From positions 62,001-126,000 of the forward strand of contig NZ_JAGSPA010000005.1 in assembly GCF_019204005.1 (NCBI RefSeq): a DNA stretch of 64,000 bases, in the 5' to 3' direction. The translations under genes were made by a program, and so were the position numbers. Each line of letters begins with the position of its first letter. Position 1 is the first letter of the stretch. The notes beneath the pieces were generated by a model that was not told the origin of the DNA, ran no database searches, and saw nothing but the letters and a program-made list of their open reading frames with translations. Below, piece after piece: positions 25,342 to 34,737 of the stretch. The stretch comes from Pacificimonas pallii (GTDB lineage Bacteria; Pseudomonadota; Alphaproteobacteria; Sphingomonadales; Sphingomonadaceae).

Positions 25342-25956
25342 ATGTCGACAGGAAACCTTATCTTTGTGGGCGCAGCGTGCCTGGCGCTGGCAGCGTGCGA
25401 TTCCGGCAATGACGCGCGCGAGGCGTCGCGCGGCGAGGGCCGCGAAACGGCATCCGGCGCATTTGGCGAGACTGGCAGCGGCGGCTCCTATTCCGTGCGC
25501 GAGGATGGCGAGGAAACGACGCTGACAGTGGCGACGGACGGAGAAAACGGCGACGTCCAGATTCGCAGCGGCGGCAGTGCCGGTGCGTATCTACCGGATT
25601 TCGCGCCGCTTTATCCCGGAGCCGAGATCGACCCTGACGCCGCCGGCGCGGCCGCCGGCATGATGAGCGCTCCGGGCGGCGCGTTCAGCCAGAATATGGG
25701 CGTGGAGGGCGACGGTTTCGAGGGCGGCATGGTCAGTTTCAGCAGCGACGACGAAGCCGCCGATATCGTCGCATTCTACCGGGCGCGCGCCAGGGACGCG
25801 GGGCTGGAAGTGGAAAATATTATGGACACCGGGTCCATGCACGTTTTCGCCGCCAGCCATGCGGGCACCGGTCGCACGTTGCAGGTCATGGTCTTTCCCG
25901 GACATTCGGGGAGCGGCAGCCAGGCGATGCTCATCGCCGGGCGGCAGGCGCCCTGA
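25342..25956 (+). CDS. Hypothetical lipoprotein
   Basis: A 204-residue lipoprotein of unknown function. GGAAGGGGG precedes the ATG at 25342; the signal peptide ends in LALAAC (lipid Cys19). The mature part begins with a Gly/Glu/Ser-rich linker (about 20-70), then a globular domain with DFAPLYPGAEID, FSSDDEAADIVAFYRARARDAGLE and a late GRTLQVMVFPG. Similar folds bind envelope partners, but no role can be assigned. It is divergent from the Crp-type regulator. Confidence 0.75.
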   Translation: MSTGNLIFVGAACLALAACDSGNDAREASRGEGRETASGAFGETGSGGSYSVREDGEETTLTVATDGENGDVQIRSGGSAGAYLPDFAPLYPGAEIDPDAAGAAAGMMSAPGGAFSQNMGVEGDGFEGGMVSFSSDDEAADIVAFYRARARDAGLEVENIMDTGSMHVFAASHAGTGRTLQVMVFPGHSGSGSQAMLIAGRQAP

Positions 25957-26060
25957 TTTTCATCGTTAACGCGAATTAGCCGAATTTCTGAGGGCGATGT
26001 TAACGCTGTCAGGCCTATCCTGTCACCTGATCAGGGGCATTTTGATCAAGGTAAAAGGCA

Positions 26061-26306
26061 ATGACGATCTGGGCCAATCCACAATTCTACACGCGCGCGT
26101 TTCCCGTGCTGGTGCTGCTGTGCGCAACGATGGGCGTCCTCACCTACGCCTATGGCGTTCCGTCCGCAGCGCTTAACTGTTTCCTTGCCGTTGGCTTTGG
26201 CGTGCGACTGAATAATTATCTGGAGCTGAGCCGCGTGCGCGAAGCCGAAGAGCAGGCGGTGCAGGGCTGGGAACGGCTGCGCGGGCCGGTACAGGCGTCG
26301 ATCTAG
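26061..26306 (+). CDS. Small hypothetical membrane protein
   Basis: An 81-residue protein with one or two hydrophobic segments (about residues 13-32, LVLLCATMGVLTYAYG, and 38-50) and a charged C-terminal helix. I do not recognise a family. The start follows AAGGTAAAAGGCA, a workable ribosome site. The 284 bp after it hold no gene; a palindrome GCCGGAATTTCCGGC lies just after the stop (about 26310-26324). Confidence 0.6.
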   Translation: MTIWANPQFYTRAFPVLVLLCATMGVLTYAYGVPSAALNCFLAVGFGVRLNNYLELSRVREAEEQAVQGWERLRGPVQASI

Positions 26307-26590
26307 GCGGCCGCCGGAATTTCCGGCGAATCCTTAACAGTGGCCAGCCAGCTGCTCGCGCGCTGGTTCAGGCGGACTGCGACCGCTTCACATCATAGCT
26401 CAGCTTCATAGCAGCGCTGGCGCATCAGGTGCATGGAGCGACCGGGGTCGCGCAGGCGCCTGATCCGCGCCGCCATGCCGCCGCGCTCAATATCCGGCGC
26501 GGCGCACCGATCCTGTGTGAGGGCGGCTTCTTTCGTGCACTTCGCGGCGCGCGATGATAGGTCTGCCATGACAACCATGGAGACGTGCCG

Positions 26591-27976
26591 ATGAAATTGC
26601 CGATTCTCGCGTTTGCCGCCGCCCTTCTGATTGCGCCCGCCCAGGCCGCCGAGCCGGACAGCGCACAGGGCAAAGCGGCGCTTGAGCTTTACCGGGACAT
26701 TATTTCGATGCGCACCGCGGCGGGCCAGGGTCAGGTGCCGAGACTGGCCGCGCGGGTTGCCAGCGACCTGAAAGCGGCCGGCTTTGCCGATGAGGATATC
26801 CGCATCGAACCGATGGACGAGACGGTGTATCTGATCGCGAAATACGCGGGTACCGGCCACCGCGCGCCGCTGGTGTTCATGGCGCATATGGATGTCGTCG
26901 ATGCGCTGCCGAAGGACTGGGTGCATGACCCGTTCACGCTGCGCGAGGAGAAGGGAAATTTCCTGGGGCGCGGGACTGTCGACAATAAGATGGGCGTGGC
27001 GCATCTGACGCGGGCCTTTGCCGATCTGAAGGCGAGCGGCTTCACGCCCGACCGCGACCTGTATCTGGCGTTTTCGGGTGACGAAGAGACGGGGATGAAG
27101 ACGACGGAGGCCCTGGCCGCCGCGCTGGCGCGGGTGAAGCCGGAATTCGCGCTGAATTCGGATGCGGGCGGCGGCATGATCGACGCCGAGGGAAAGGTGC
27201 AGGGATACGGCCTGCAGGTGGCCGAAAAGACCTATGCGACTTTCGACGTCACCATCACCAATGCGGGCGGACATTCGAGCCGACCGCGCGCGGACAATGC
27301 GATCTACGATCTGGCGCTGTTGCTGCGGCGGGTCGAGGGACTTCAGTTTCCCGTGCGCGCGAATGACGTAACGCGCGGGTTCATTCGCGCGATGGCGGAG
27401 GCCGCATCGCCGGGGGCGGCGGCCATCATGCGGCGCTTTGCGGACGATCCGGCGGATTCGGCGGCGGCGTCGGCGCTTTATAATGACTGGGCGACGCGCC
27501 CGAACGTCGCCACAACCTGTATCGCCACCATGCTGGATGCGGGGCATGCCGAAAACGCACTGCCGCAATCGGCGAGCGCCGCGATCAACTGCCGCATTTT
27601 TCCGGGCGTCGAGGTGGCCGAGGTGCAGGCACGGCTGGAAACGGCCGGCGAAGGCATCGACAATGTCAGCTGGGCCGTGCGCGACGAGCCGACGGCCAGC
27701 CCGATATCGCTGCCGCGCGCCGATGTCACCGCCGCCGTCGAAGCCGCGCTTCAGCGGAAATATCCCGGTGTGACCGCAACCCCCTATCAGGAGGCGGGCG
27801 GGACCGACGGCATCTGGTTCCGCCGCGCGGGCATTCCGACCTATGCGGTCTCGCCCATCTTCATGCGCCCCGAAAATGGCGGCCTGCATGGACTGGACGA
27901 GAACGCTCCGGTCGATAGTTTCTATTTCGGACTGGATTACTGGCCCGCGCTCATCCAGAGCCTTGCCAGCAGATAA
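26591..27976 (+). CDS. M20 family metallopeptidase, exported
   Basis: Zinc-dependent exopeptidase or carboxypeptidase (461 aa). GGAG lies upstream of the ATG at 26591, and a Sec signal peptide (MKLPILAFAAALLIAPAQA) sends it to the periplasm. Metal ligands are seen in FMAHMDVVDA (His and Asp), GRGTVDNKMGV (Asp), SGDEETG (Glu-Glu), and the late GGLHGLDE His. A dimerisation domain sits between residues about 220 and 350. It would trim peptides or acylated amino acids; the exact substrate is unknown. It leads into the fumarylacetoacetase gene 11 bp later. Confidence 0.9.
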   Translation: MKLPILAFAAALLIAPAQAAEPDSAQGKAALELYRDIISMRTAAGQGQVPRLAARVASDLKAAGFADEDIRIEPMDETVYLIAKYAGTGHRAPLVFMAHMDVVDALPKDWVHDPFTLREEKGNFLGRGTVDNKMGVAHLTRAFADLKASGFTPDRDLYLAFSGDEETGMKTTEALAAALARVKPEFALNSDAGGGMIDAEGKVQGYGLQVAEKTYATFDVTITNAGGHSSRPRADNAIYDLALLLRRVEGLQFPVRANDVTRGFIRAMAEAASPGAAAIMRRFADDPADSAAASALYNDWATRPNVATTCIATMLDAGHAENALPQSASAAINCRIFPGVEVAEVQARLETAGEGIDNVSWAVRDEPTASPISLPRADVTAAVEAALQRKYPGVTATPYQEAGGTDGIWFRRAGIPTYAVSPIFMRPENGGLHGLDENAPVDSFYFGLDYWPALIQSLASR

Positions 27977-27987
27977 AAGGAGTTAGG

Positions 27988-29019
27988 ATGAAACTCGCAA
28001 GCCTGAAACAGGGGCGTGACGGCCGCCTGGTCGTCGTGTCGAAAGATCTCGCCTGGTATGCCGATGCAACGCATATCGCCCCGACCCTGCAGGCCGCGCT
28101 CGACGCGTGGCCGGAAACGCGGCCCCAGCTGGAAAAGCTGGCCGAAGACCTGGACCATGAGGCGATCCCGCGGGAACGGTTTCACGAACGCGACGCGGAT
28201 TCGCCGCTGCCGCGCGCCTATCAGTGGGCCGACGGCAGCGCCTATGTGAACCATGTCGAGCTGGTGCGGCGTGCGCGCGGTGCGGAGCTGCCGGAAAGCT
28301 TCTGGACCGACCCGCTGATGTACCAGGGCGGCAGTGACGGCTTCCTTGCCGCGCGGGACCCGATCCCGCTGGCCGATGAAAGCTGGGGCTGCGACATGGA
28401 GGCGGAGATTGTCGTGGTGACGACGGACGTGGCGCAAGGGGTGACCCCGGAGCGCGCGCTCGACCATATCGCGCTGATTGGCCTCACCAATGATGTGTCG
28501 CTGCGCAACCTGATCCCTGCCGAACTGGGCAAGGGGTTCGGGTTCGTCCAGTCCAAGCCCGCCAGCGCGATGTCACCCGTTTTCGTCACGCCCGACGAGC
28601 TGGGCGACGCCTGGACGGGCGGCAAGCTGCATCATGCGCTCAAGGTGGATTATAATGGAAAGCCGTTCGGCCGCGCCGAAGCGGGTGAGGAAATGACCTT
28701 CGACATGGGTGTCCTTGTCGCGCACCTGGCCAAGACGCGCAGCCTGGGCGCGGGAACGATCATCGGGTCCGGCACCGTGTCCAACCGCGATCCCGACAAT
28801 TCGCCGGGACGGCCTGTCGCCGATGGCGGCAAGGGCTATAGCTGTATCGCCGAGCAGCGCATGGTCGAAACCATTGCGCATGGCGAGCCGAAAACGGAGT
28901 TCATGAAGGTCGGCGACAGCGTGCGCATCTGGATGGACGGCGATGATGGCAAGCCCATCTTCGGTACCATCGAGCAGGACGTGGTGCCGCTGGAAACCAG
29001 TGCGATGGGCGGCGCATGA
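27988..29019 (+). CDS. Fumarylacetoacetate hydrolase family protein
   Basis: Last step of tyrosine and homogentisate breakdown: splitting fumarylacetoacetate to fumarate and acetoacetate (343 aa). The catalytic domain covers about residues 120-310, with metal-ligand Glu/Asp in DMEAEIVVVT and LTNDVSLRN, and the FAH motif SGTVSNRDPDNSPGRP. Context with maiA (overlap ATGA) and nearby hmgA and hppD supports this reaction over other FAH-family activities. AAGGAGT precedes the ATG. Confidence 0.92.
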   Translation: MKLASLKQGRDGRLVVVSKDLAWYADATHIAPTLQAALDAWPETRPQLEKLAEDLDHEAIPRERFHERDADSPLPRAYQWADGSAYVNHVELVRRARGAELPESFWTDPLMYQGGSDGFLAARDPIPLADESWGCDMEAEIVVVTTDVAQGVTPERALDHIALIGLTNDVSLRNLIPAELGKGFGFVQSKPASAMSPVFVTPDELGDAWTGGKLHHALKVDYNGKPFGRAEAGEEMTFDMGVLVAHLAKTRSLGAGTIIGSGTVSNRDPDNSPGRPVADGGKGYSCIAEQRMVETIAHGEPKTEFMKVGDSVRIWMDGDDGKPIFGTIEQDVVPLETSAMGGA

Positions 29020-29657
29020 GCGACCGCATCCTCTATGACTATTGGCGATCGACCGCGGCCTATCGCGTGCGGATCGTGTTGCACCTGAAGGGGCTGGAAC
29101 ACGATCACAAATCCGTCGATCTGGTGAAGGGCGCGCAGTCCGGTGTCGGTTTCAAGATGCTGAACCCGCATGGCCGGGTGCCCTATCTGATCGATGGCGA
29201 GGTGGGCCTGAACCAGAGCCTGGCCATCTGCGAATATCTGGACGAGGTCTATCCCGAGCCCACGATCCTGCCCGGCGATGCCGCCACACGCGCGCGCATT
29301 CGCGGGGCCGCGCAGATCATCGCCTGCGATGTGCATCCGCTCAACAATCTGAGCGTGCTCAACTATCTGAAGGGCGAGCTTGGTCAGGACGAGGACGCGG
29401 TTCGTGACTGGTACCATCACTGGATCGACACGGGTTTCCGCGCGCTGGAAGAGCAGGCGGAAGCGGCAGCCGGCCCCTATCTGTTCGGCGACCGGGTCAC
29501 GCTGGCGGACATCTGCCTTGCCCCGCAAATGTACAATGCGCGGCGTTTCCGCATGAATCTGGAACCCTATCCCGGGCTGGTCGAGATCGACAAGAAACTG
29601 CTGGAACATGACGCATTCAGGGCCGCCCGGCCGGAAGCGCAGGAGGATGCGAACTGA
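29016..29657 (+). CDS. maiA: Maleylacetoacetate isomerase
   Basis: Zeta-class glutathione transferase (213 aa) that isomerises maleylacetoacetate to fumarylacetoacetate with glutathione. The zeta motif appears as YWRSTAAYRVRIVLHLKG (family form SSCSxRVR/STAAYRVR), then NPHGRVPYLIDG and NQSLAICEYLDE for glutathione binding. It overlaps the hydrolase gene by 4 bp and shares its stop base with the EVE gene. Confidence 0.93.
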   Translation: MSDRILYDYWRSTAAYRVRIVLHLKGLEHDHKSVDLVKGAQSGVGFKMLNPHGRVPYLIDGEVGLNQSLAICEYLDEVYPEPTILPGDAATRARIRGAAQIIACDVHPLNNLSVLNYLKGELGQDEDAVRDWYHHWIDTGFRALEEQAEAAAGPYLFGDRVTLADICLAPQMYNARRFRMNLEPYPGLVEIDKKLLEHDAFRAARPEAQEDAN

Positions 29658-30067
29658 TGGCGAAATGGCTGGTGAAGTCGGAACCCTTCAAATGGAGCTG
29701 GGCGCAGCAGAAGAAGAAGGGTGTGGAACCGTGGGACGGCGTGCGCTCCTATCAGGCGCTGGGCAATATGCGGGAGATGAAGCTGGGCGAGGAGGTGATG
29801 TTCTATCACTCCAACAAGGGCCTGGAGATCGTCGGCATCTGTTCGGTCGCCAGGGAATATTATGACGACCCGAATGACGAGAAATCCGGGCTGGTGGACC
29901 TGAAGGCGGAACGCGATATGCCGTCACCGGTCACGCTGAAACAGATCAAGGCGGACGGGCGTTTCGATGAGGTGGCGCTGGTCAGGCAGTCGCGGCTGTC
30001 GGTGATGCCGATCCCGGATGACAAGTGGGACGAGCTGATGGAGATCAGCGAGGCGGGGGCCGCGTAA
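29657..30067 (+). CDS. EVE domain-containing protein
   Basis: A 136-residue PUA-like EVE domain (MAKWLVKSEPFKWSWAQQKK, then WDGVRSYQALGNMREMKLGE and FYHSNKGLEIVGI), a fold that binds modified bases in DNA or RNA. Many bacteria carry this thymocyte nuclear protein 1-like gene as a housekeeping one. Its ATG shares a base with the maiA stop (TGATG), so it is translated with the tyrosine genes, though a functional link is not obvious. Confidence 0.92.
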   Translation: MAKWLVKSEPFKWSWAQQKKKGVEPWDGVRSYQALGNMREMKLGEEVMFYHSNKGLEIVGICSVAREYYDDPNDEKSGLVDLKAERDMPSPVTLKQIKADGRFDEVALVRQSRLSVMPIPDDKWDELMEISEAGAA

Positions 30068-30116
30068 GGCGCCGTCCGCGTGGACCCAGTCAAATGGTTT
30101 TCGGTCCTGCGACCGC

Positions 30117-30182
30117 CATTCCGGCGAAAGCCGGGATGACGTTTGTTAAGGGATGGTGCGTCCTTCGACGGCGCTCAGGATG
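30117..30182. repeat. REP-like palindrome and second short repeat
   Basis: CATTCCGGC-GAAA-GCCGGGATG (30117-30138) shares the CCGGC-loop-GCCGG core with 22671-22751. Next to it, CGTCCTTCGACGGCGCTCAGGATG (30159-30182) is the inverse of the repeat found twice at 50913-50992. They fill the 151-bp convergent gap between the EVE gene and hmgA. Confidence 0.65.
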
Positions 30183-30218
30183 TCCGGGTTCCGGGGGGCA
30201 CCGCGAAGAGGCCCGGCC

Positions 30219-31493
30219 TTAGCCGGGCACATCCGCTTTTTCGAACCCATTCCAGCAGCCATCATAGTCGGACTGTAGCAGGTCCGTCTCCATGGCCCAT
30301 CCCGCCGGGCGAAACGCGTACCGGCTTTCGAACATGAATGCCATGGTGTCCTCGATCTTCACGGGCTGCAGATCGGCTTCCACGGCCTTTTTGTAACTGG
30401 CGGCATCGGGGCCGTGTGACGACATGCAATTGTGCAGACTTGCGCCGCCGGGCGCGAAACCGCCGGATTTCGCATCATAGTCACCCGTGATAAGCCCCAT
30501 GAATTCCGACATGATATTGCGGTGGAACCAGGGCGGCCGGAATGTATTTTCTGCCACCATCCAGCGCGGCGGGAAGATGACGAAGTCGCAATTGGCGGTT
30601 CCAGGCGTGCCCGACGGGCTGGTCAGCACGGTAAAAATACTGGGGTCGGGATGGTCGAAACTAACTGTGCCGATCGTGTTGAATCGCGTCAGGTCATAAC
30701 GGTAGGGCGCCAGATTGCCGTGCCAGGCGACCACGTCGAAGGGCGAGTGCCGAACCTCCGTTGCCCACAACGCGCCGCAATATTTCTGTATGAGTTCATA
30801 GGGCTCGTCGGTATCTTCATACGCCGCCTCCGGCGCCTCGAAATCGCGGGGATTGGCAAGGCCGTTCGCGCCGATTGGACCAAGGTCGGGCAGGCGGAAA
30901 GTGGCGCCGTAATTCTCGCACACATAACCGCGCGCCCTGCCGTCCGGAAGGTCGACGGAAAACCGCACGCCGCGGGGGATGACGACGATATGCAGCGGCG
31001 CGGCGTCGATGATCCCGAATTCGGTGCGGATGCGAAGCGCGCCGTCCTGCGGCACGATCAGCATTTCGCCGTCGGCATTCATGAAAGCGCGGCGGTCCAT
31101 GTTCCTGTCGGCGCTGAACATATGAACGGCGATGCCGTGCTGCGCGTCGGGACTGCCGGAGCCTGCATAGGTTGTCAGGCTGTCGAGGAAGTCCCCGGCA
31201 AACTGCCGCGGCGCGTCCCAGCGCAGGCGGTTCGGGTTGGGCGGGGTCTCGGTGAATGGTCCCGAGCGCAGCGCCTGTGCGCCGGCATAGGGCACATATT
31301 GGGCGTGCGCCGCGGTGGGTCGCAGGCGATATAGCCAGCTGCGGAGATTTTCGTGGCGGGGGGCCGTGAACGCGGTGCCGGACAGCTGCTCCGCATAAAG
31401 GCCGAAAGACACGTTCTGCGGCGAGTTCTGCCCGATAGGAAGCGCGCCGGAAACGGCCTCTGTCGACTGATGATTCTGGAAGCCTGTCAGCAT
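30219..31493 (-). CDS. hmgA: Homogentisate 1,2-dioxygenase
   Basis: Iron enzyme that opens the aromatic ring of homogentisate to maleylacetoacetate (424 aa). The ATG at 31493 gives the usual beginning [19 protein letters not shown]. Iron-ligand region: [20 protein letters not shown] and [10 protein letters not shown], with the late His in [15 protein letters not shown], all in family order. Length is normal. It is in the same run as hppD, 115 bp downstream of it. Confidence 0.96.
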   Translation of the reverse strand: MLTGFQNHQSTEAVSGALPIGQNSPQNVSFGLYAEQLSGTAFTAPRHENLRSWLYRLRPTAAHAQYVPYAGAQALRSGPFTETPPNPNRLRWDAPRQFAGDFLDSLTTYAGSGSPDAQHGIAVHMFSADRNMDRRAFMNADGEMLIVPQDGALRIRTEFGIIDAAPLHIVVIPRGVRFSVDLPDGRARGYVCENYGATFRLPDLGPIGANGLANPRDFEAPEAAYEDTDEPYELIQKYCGALWATEVRHSPFDVVAWHGNLAPYRYDLTRFNTIGTVSFDHPDPSIFTVLTSPSGTPGTANCDFVIFPPRWMVAENTFRPPWFHRNIMSEFMGLITGDYDAKSGGFAPGGASLHNCMSSHGPDAASYKKAVEADLQPVKIEDTMAFMFESRYAFRPAGWAMETDLLQSDYDGCWNGFEKADVPG

Positions 31494-31608
31494 GTGATCT
31501 CGCTTTCGCCTTATGATTATCGGCGGCGCGCGGGCGCAAAAGCTGTTGCGGCCCGCGGGGCCTGCGCCCCCGCCCCTCCCCAAGGGGAGAAGCGGGGGTT
31601 TGCCGGAT

Positions 31609-32697
31609 TTATACCGTTTCCCTGGCGTCCGCCTTCAGAACGCCGCGTTCCATCTGGTCGCGTTCGATGCTTTCGAACAGCGCCTTGAAATTGCCTTCGC
31701 CGAAGCCGTCATCCTTCTTGCGCTGAATGATCTCGAAGAAGACGGGCCCCATCAGATTGCCCGTGAAGATCTGTAGCAGCAGACGCGGATCGTCATTTTC
31801 CGTCGAGCCGTCGAGCAGCAGGCCGCGTGCCTTCATCTCTTCGACAGGCTCGCCGTGATTGGGCAGGCGCTCTTCCAGCATGGAATAATAGGTTGCCGGC
31901 GGCGGCGTCATGAAGGGCAGGCCGTTGGCGCGCAGCGTATCGATGGTCTGGTAGATGTCGGGCGTCGACATGGCGATATGCTGGATGCCCTCACCGTTGA
32001 AATCCATCAGGAACTCCTCGATCTGGCCGCCACCTTCCTTGGCTTCCTCGTTGAGCGGGATCTTGATCTTGCCGTCAGGGGCGGTGAGCGCCTGCGACGT
32101 CAGGCCGGTATATTCGCCCTTGATGTCGAAGAAGCGGATTTCCCGGAAATTGAAGAGCTTCTCGTAAAAATTGGCCCAGAATTTCATACGGCCGCGATAG
32201 ACATTATGCGTCAGATGATCGATGACCTCCAGTCCCGCGCCGACAGGGTCGCGGTCCACGCCCTCGAAATATTTGAAGTCGATATCGTAGATATTCGCTT
32301 CATTGCCATAGCGGTCGATGAAGTAGATGAGGCTGTTGCCGATACCGCGGATGGCGGGAAGTTTCAGTTCCATCCAGCCCGTATCGATCCTTGCGGGCTC
32401 GGCGCCATTGGCAAGGACGTGCTGATAGGCGGCGTTGGCGTCAGCCACGCGGAAGCCCATCGCACATGCGCCCTCATTATGTTCCTCCGCAAACCAGGCG
32501 GCCGGTGAGTTCGGTTCGCTGTTCAAAAGGAAGTTGATGCCGTTCTGGCGATACAGCGTGACGTCTTTCGACCGGTGCTGCGCGATGGGCGTGAACCCCA
32601 TCTGACGAAACATCTTGTCGAGCTTGTCCTTGTCACCGGCGAATTCGAGAAATTCAAAACCGTCGAGACCGGCGGGGTTGGCGTGGATATCCGTCAT
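31609..32697 (-). CDS. hppD: 4-hydroxyphenylpyruvate dioxygenase
   Basis: Converts 4-hydroxyphenylpyruvate to homogentisate (362 aa). Two VOC-fold halves are seen. Iron ligands fit His in [12 protein letters not shown], His in [12 protein letters not shown] and Glu in [20 protein letters not shown], the last a signature of HPPD. AGGAG lies 7 bp before the start and a good sigma-70 promoter lies 28-56 bp upstream. A MarR gene diverges from it and probably controls it. Confidence 0.96.
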   Translation of the reverse strand: MTDIHANPAGLDGFEFLEFAGDKDKLDKMFRQMGFTPIAQHRSKDVTLYRQNGINFLLNSEPNSPAAWFAEEHNEGACAMGFRVADANAAYQHVLANGAEPARIDTGWMELKLPAIRGIGNSLIYFIDRYGNEANIYDIDFKYFEGVDRDPVGAGLEVIDHLTHNVYRGRMKFWANFYEKLFNFREIRFFDIKGEYTGLTSQALTAPDGKIKIPLNEEAKEGGGQIEEFLMDFNGEGIQHIAMSTPDIYQTIDTLRANGLPFMTPPPATYYSMLEERLPNHGEPVEEMKARGLLLDGSTENDDPRLLLQIFTGNLMGPVFFEIIQRKKDDGFGEGNFKALFESIERDQMERGVLKADARETV

Positions 32698-32724
32698 GAC
32701 AAGCTCCTAAATGAATAAGTTTCA

Positions 32725-32753
32725 AATGTAACCAATTTTCCTGTTCAAGTCAA
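32725..32753 (-). promoter_or_regulatory. Promoter of hppD
   Basis: On the minus strand TTGACT (32753-32748), 17-bp spacer, TACATT (32730-32725). The element ATGTAAC occurs at 32726-32732 overlapping the -10 and again at 32764-32770, possible contacts for the divergent MarR protein. Confidence 0.6.
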
Positions 32754-32779
32754 TGCAGCACCCATGTAACGATCATGAC

Positions 32780-33235
32780 ATGAGCAAAGCTCCCCAGATC
32801 CTGAAACTCGACGATTTTCTGCCATATCGGCTATCGGTCGTGTCGAACCTCGTCAGCCGCGTGATCGAGGAGACCTACATGGAGGACGGCCTGAAACAGG
32901 CGGAGTGGCGCGTGCTTGCCGTCGTGGCGGAAGCGCCGGGCCGGACCCAGCGCGATGTCGCGGCACGCACGCGGATGGACAAGGTGACGGTGAGCCGCGC
33001 TGTACAGGCGCTGTCGGAAAAGGCGCTCGTCACACGTGCCGCAAACCCGGCCGATGGCCGCTCTCAACTGCTGACCCTGACGAAGACGGGCGATGCGATG
33101 TATCAGCGGATCATGCCGGCGGCGCAGGCAAAGGCGCTGACCATCTGGGACAGGCTGCCCGCGGGTGAAGGCGACGCGCTGTTCGAAACGCTGGCGACCG
33201 TCGAGGCCGCCGCCCTCGCCGCTGCCAAGGAATGA
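32780..33235 (+). CDS. MarR family transcriptional regulator
   Basis: Winged-helix repressor (151 aa). I use the ATG at 32780; earlier ATGs in frame at 32753 and 32774 are possible. HTH in GRTQRDVAARTRMDKVTVSRAV, wing in RAANPADGRSQLLTLTKTG, both typical of MarR. It diverges from hppD with an 82-bp gap, the usual layout of regulators of homogentisate genes, whose ligand is homogentisate in other bacteria (HmgR); here that is inference. It overlaps the transporter gene by 4 bp. Confidence 0.9.
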   Translation: MSKAPQILKLDDFLPYRLSVVSNLVSRVIEETYMEDGLKQAEWRVLAVVAEAPGRTQRDVAARTRMDKVTVSRAVQALSEKALVTRAANPADGRSQLLTLTKTGDAMYQRIMPAAQAKALTIWDRLPAGEGDALFETLATVEAAALAAAKE

Positions 33236-34671
33236 GCTTCAAGCCCGTTTGGATCGCCATCGGCCTGACGCTGTTCGCGCTGCTGAAGATAATTCCGGCG
33301 CCGGACGGCATGTCGCCGGAAGCATGGACCGTTGCCGCGCTGGGGCTGCTGATGCTCAGCTGGTGGGTCAGCGAGGCCGTGCCGATCCCGGTCACGTCGC
33401 TCTTGCCGCTCGTCATCCTGCCGCTGTTCGATGTGCTGAGTTTCAAAGAGGCCGCACCGCCCTATGCGAGCCCCATCGTCCTGCTGCTGATGGGCGGTTT
33501 CATTATCGCGAAAAGTGTCGAGACCTGGGGCCTGCACACGCGCTTTGCGCTGGGCATTGTGGCAAGATCGGGTGCCAGTCCGGCGGCGATGGTGGGCGGC
33601 TTCATGGCCGCGTCCGCCCTTCTTAGCATGTGGATATCGAATACGGCGACGGCGATCATGCTGACACCGATCGCGCTGAGCGTGGCGCAGCGTTTGCGCG
33701 GAGATGGATGGCAAGGCGCGCCGGTGACCATCGCGCTGCTGCTGGGCGTGGCCTATGGCTGCTCCATCGGCGGCATCGGCACACCCATCGGGACGCCGAC
33801 GAACCTGATCGTGCTCGGCTATCTGGAGAATGAGTTCGGGCGCAGCATCGGTTTCGCCGACTGGATGGCCTATGGCATCCCGATGGTGCTGGTGCTGCTG
33901 CCGCTGGCGTGGCTCGCGCTAACGAAATTGTCCCTGCGTGTCGCCGACGACGCCAATAGTCCCGCACAGGACGTCATCGCCGATGAGCGCGCGAAGCTGG
34001 GCAGGATGACGACGCCCGAACGGCGCGTTGCCACCGCCTTTGCCGCGATCGCGCTGGCGTGGATGTTCCGGCGGCCCCTGACCGAGATGACGATCGGCGG
34101 CGCGCAGCCGTTTGCCGGGGTGACCGATCACTGGATCGCCATTGCCGGCGCCATCCTGTTTTTCCTCGTCCCTGCGGGCGGCGGCGAAAGGCGGGCCCTC
34201 CTGAGCTGGCCGGAAGCGGAGCGCATTCCCTGGGGTGTGCTGCTGCTGTTCGGCGGCGGCCTGAGTCTGGCGGCGGCGATTACCGCGACGGGCCTTGGCG
34301 AGTGGATGGGCGCGCGCCTGACGATCCTCAATATGCTGCCCCTGATCCTGCTGATCGCGGCGCTGACCACCTTCGTGATTTTCTGGACGGAGATTACGAG
34401 CAATGTCGCAACGGCAAGTGCGCTGATGCCCGTTATCGGCGCGGTTGCGGCGGCTGGCGGGGGCGACCCGCTGTACCTGGCCATGCCGGTTGCGGTGGCG
34501 GCGAGCTGCGCCTTCATGCTGCCCATGGCGACGGGGCCGAACGCCATAGCCTACGCATCGGGAGCGATCAGCATGCCGCAGATGGCGCGCGCGGGGCTGA
34601 TCCTGAACCTGCTGGCGATTGCGGCGATCAGCTGCGGTTCAGCGCTGCTGCTGCCCATCCTGCTTGGATAG
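33232..34671 (+). CDS. DASS-family (SLC13) anion transporter
   Basis: Inner-membrane transporter of the divalent anion:Na+ symporter family (479 aa, about 11-12 membrane segments). The two DASS signature loops are seen: WISNTATAIMLTP (near residue 135) and TEITSNVATASALMP (near residue 385), which bind sodium and carboxylate. It likely takes up C4-dicarboxylates such as fumarate or succinate, or another organic acid. Being coupled to the MarR gene (ATGA overlap), it may be tied to tyrosine breakdown, which yields fumarate. Confidence 0.9.
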   Translation: MSFKPVWIAIGLTLFALLKIIPAPDGMSPEAWTVAALGLLMLSWWVSEAVPIPVTSLLPLVILPLFDVLSFKEAAPPYASPIVLLLMGGFIIAKSVETWGLHTRFALGIVARSGASPAAMVGGFMAASALLSMWISNTATAIMLTPIALSVAQRLRGDGWQGAPVTIALLLGVAYGCSIGGIGTPIGTPTNLIVLGYLENEFGRSIGFADWMAYGIPMVLVLLPLAWLALTKLSLRVADDANSPAQDVIADERAKLGRMTTPERRVATAFAAIALAWMFRRPLTEMTIGGAQPFAGVTDHWIAIAGAILFFLVPAGGGERRALLSWPEAERIPWGVLLLFGGGLSLAAAITATGLGEWMGARLTILNMLPLILLIAALTTFVIFWTEITSNVATASALMPVIGAVAAAGGGDPLYLAMPVAVAASCAFMLPMATGPNAIAYASGAISMPQMARAGLILNLLAIAAISCGSALLLPILLG

Positions 34672-34684
34672 GCCCGGATCGAAA

Positions 34685-34720
34685 GGGGGCCGCCCGAATG
34701 GACGACCCCCATTTCATTTT
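34685..34720 (+). terminator. Terminator after the DASS transporter
   Basis: GGGGGCCGCCC (34685-34695) pairs with GGACGACCCCC (34700-34710) around GAAT with two mismatches, followed by ATTTCATTTT. It sits between convergent stops of the transporter and the TonB-dependent receptor. Confidence 0.65.
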
Positions 34721-34737
34721 GCAATGTCAGCGACGGA

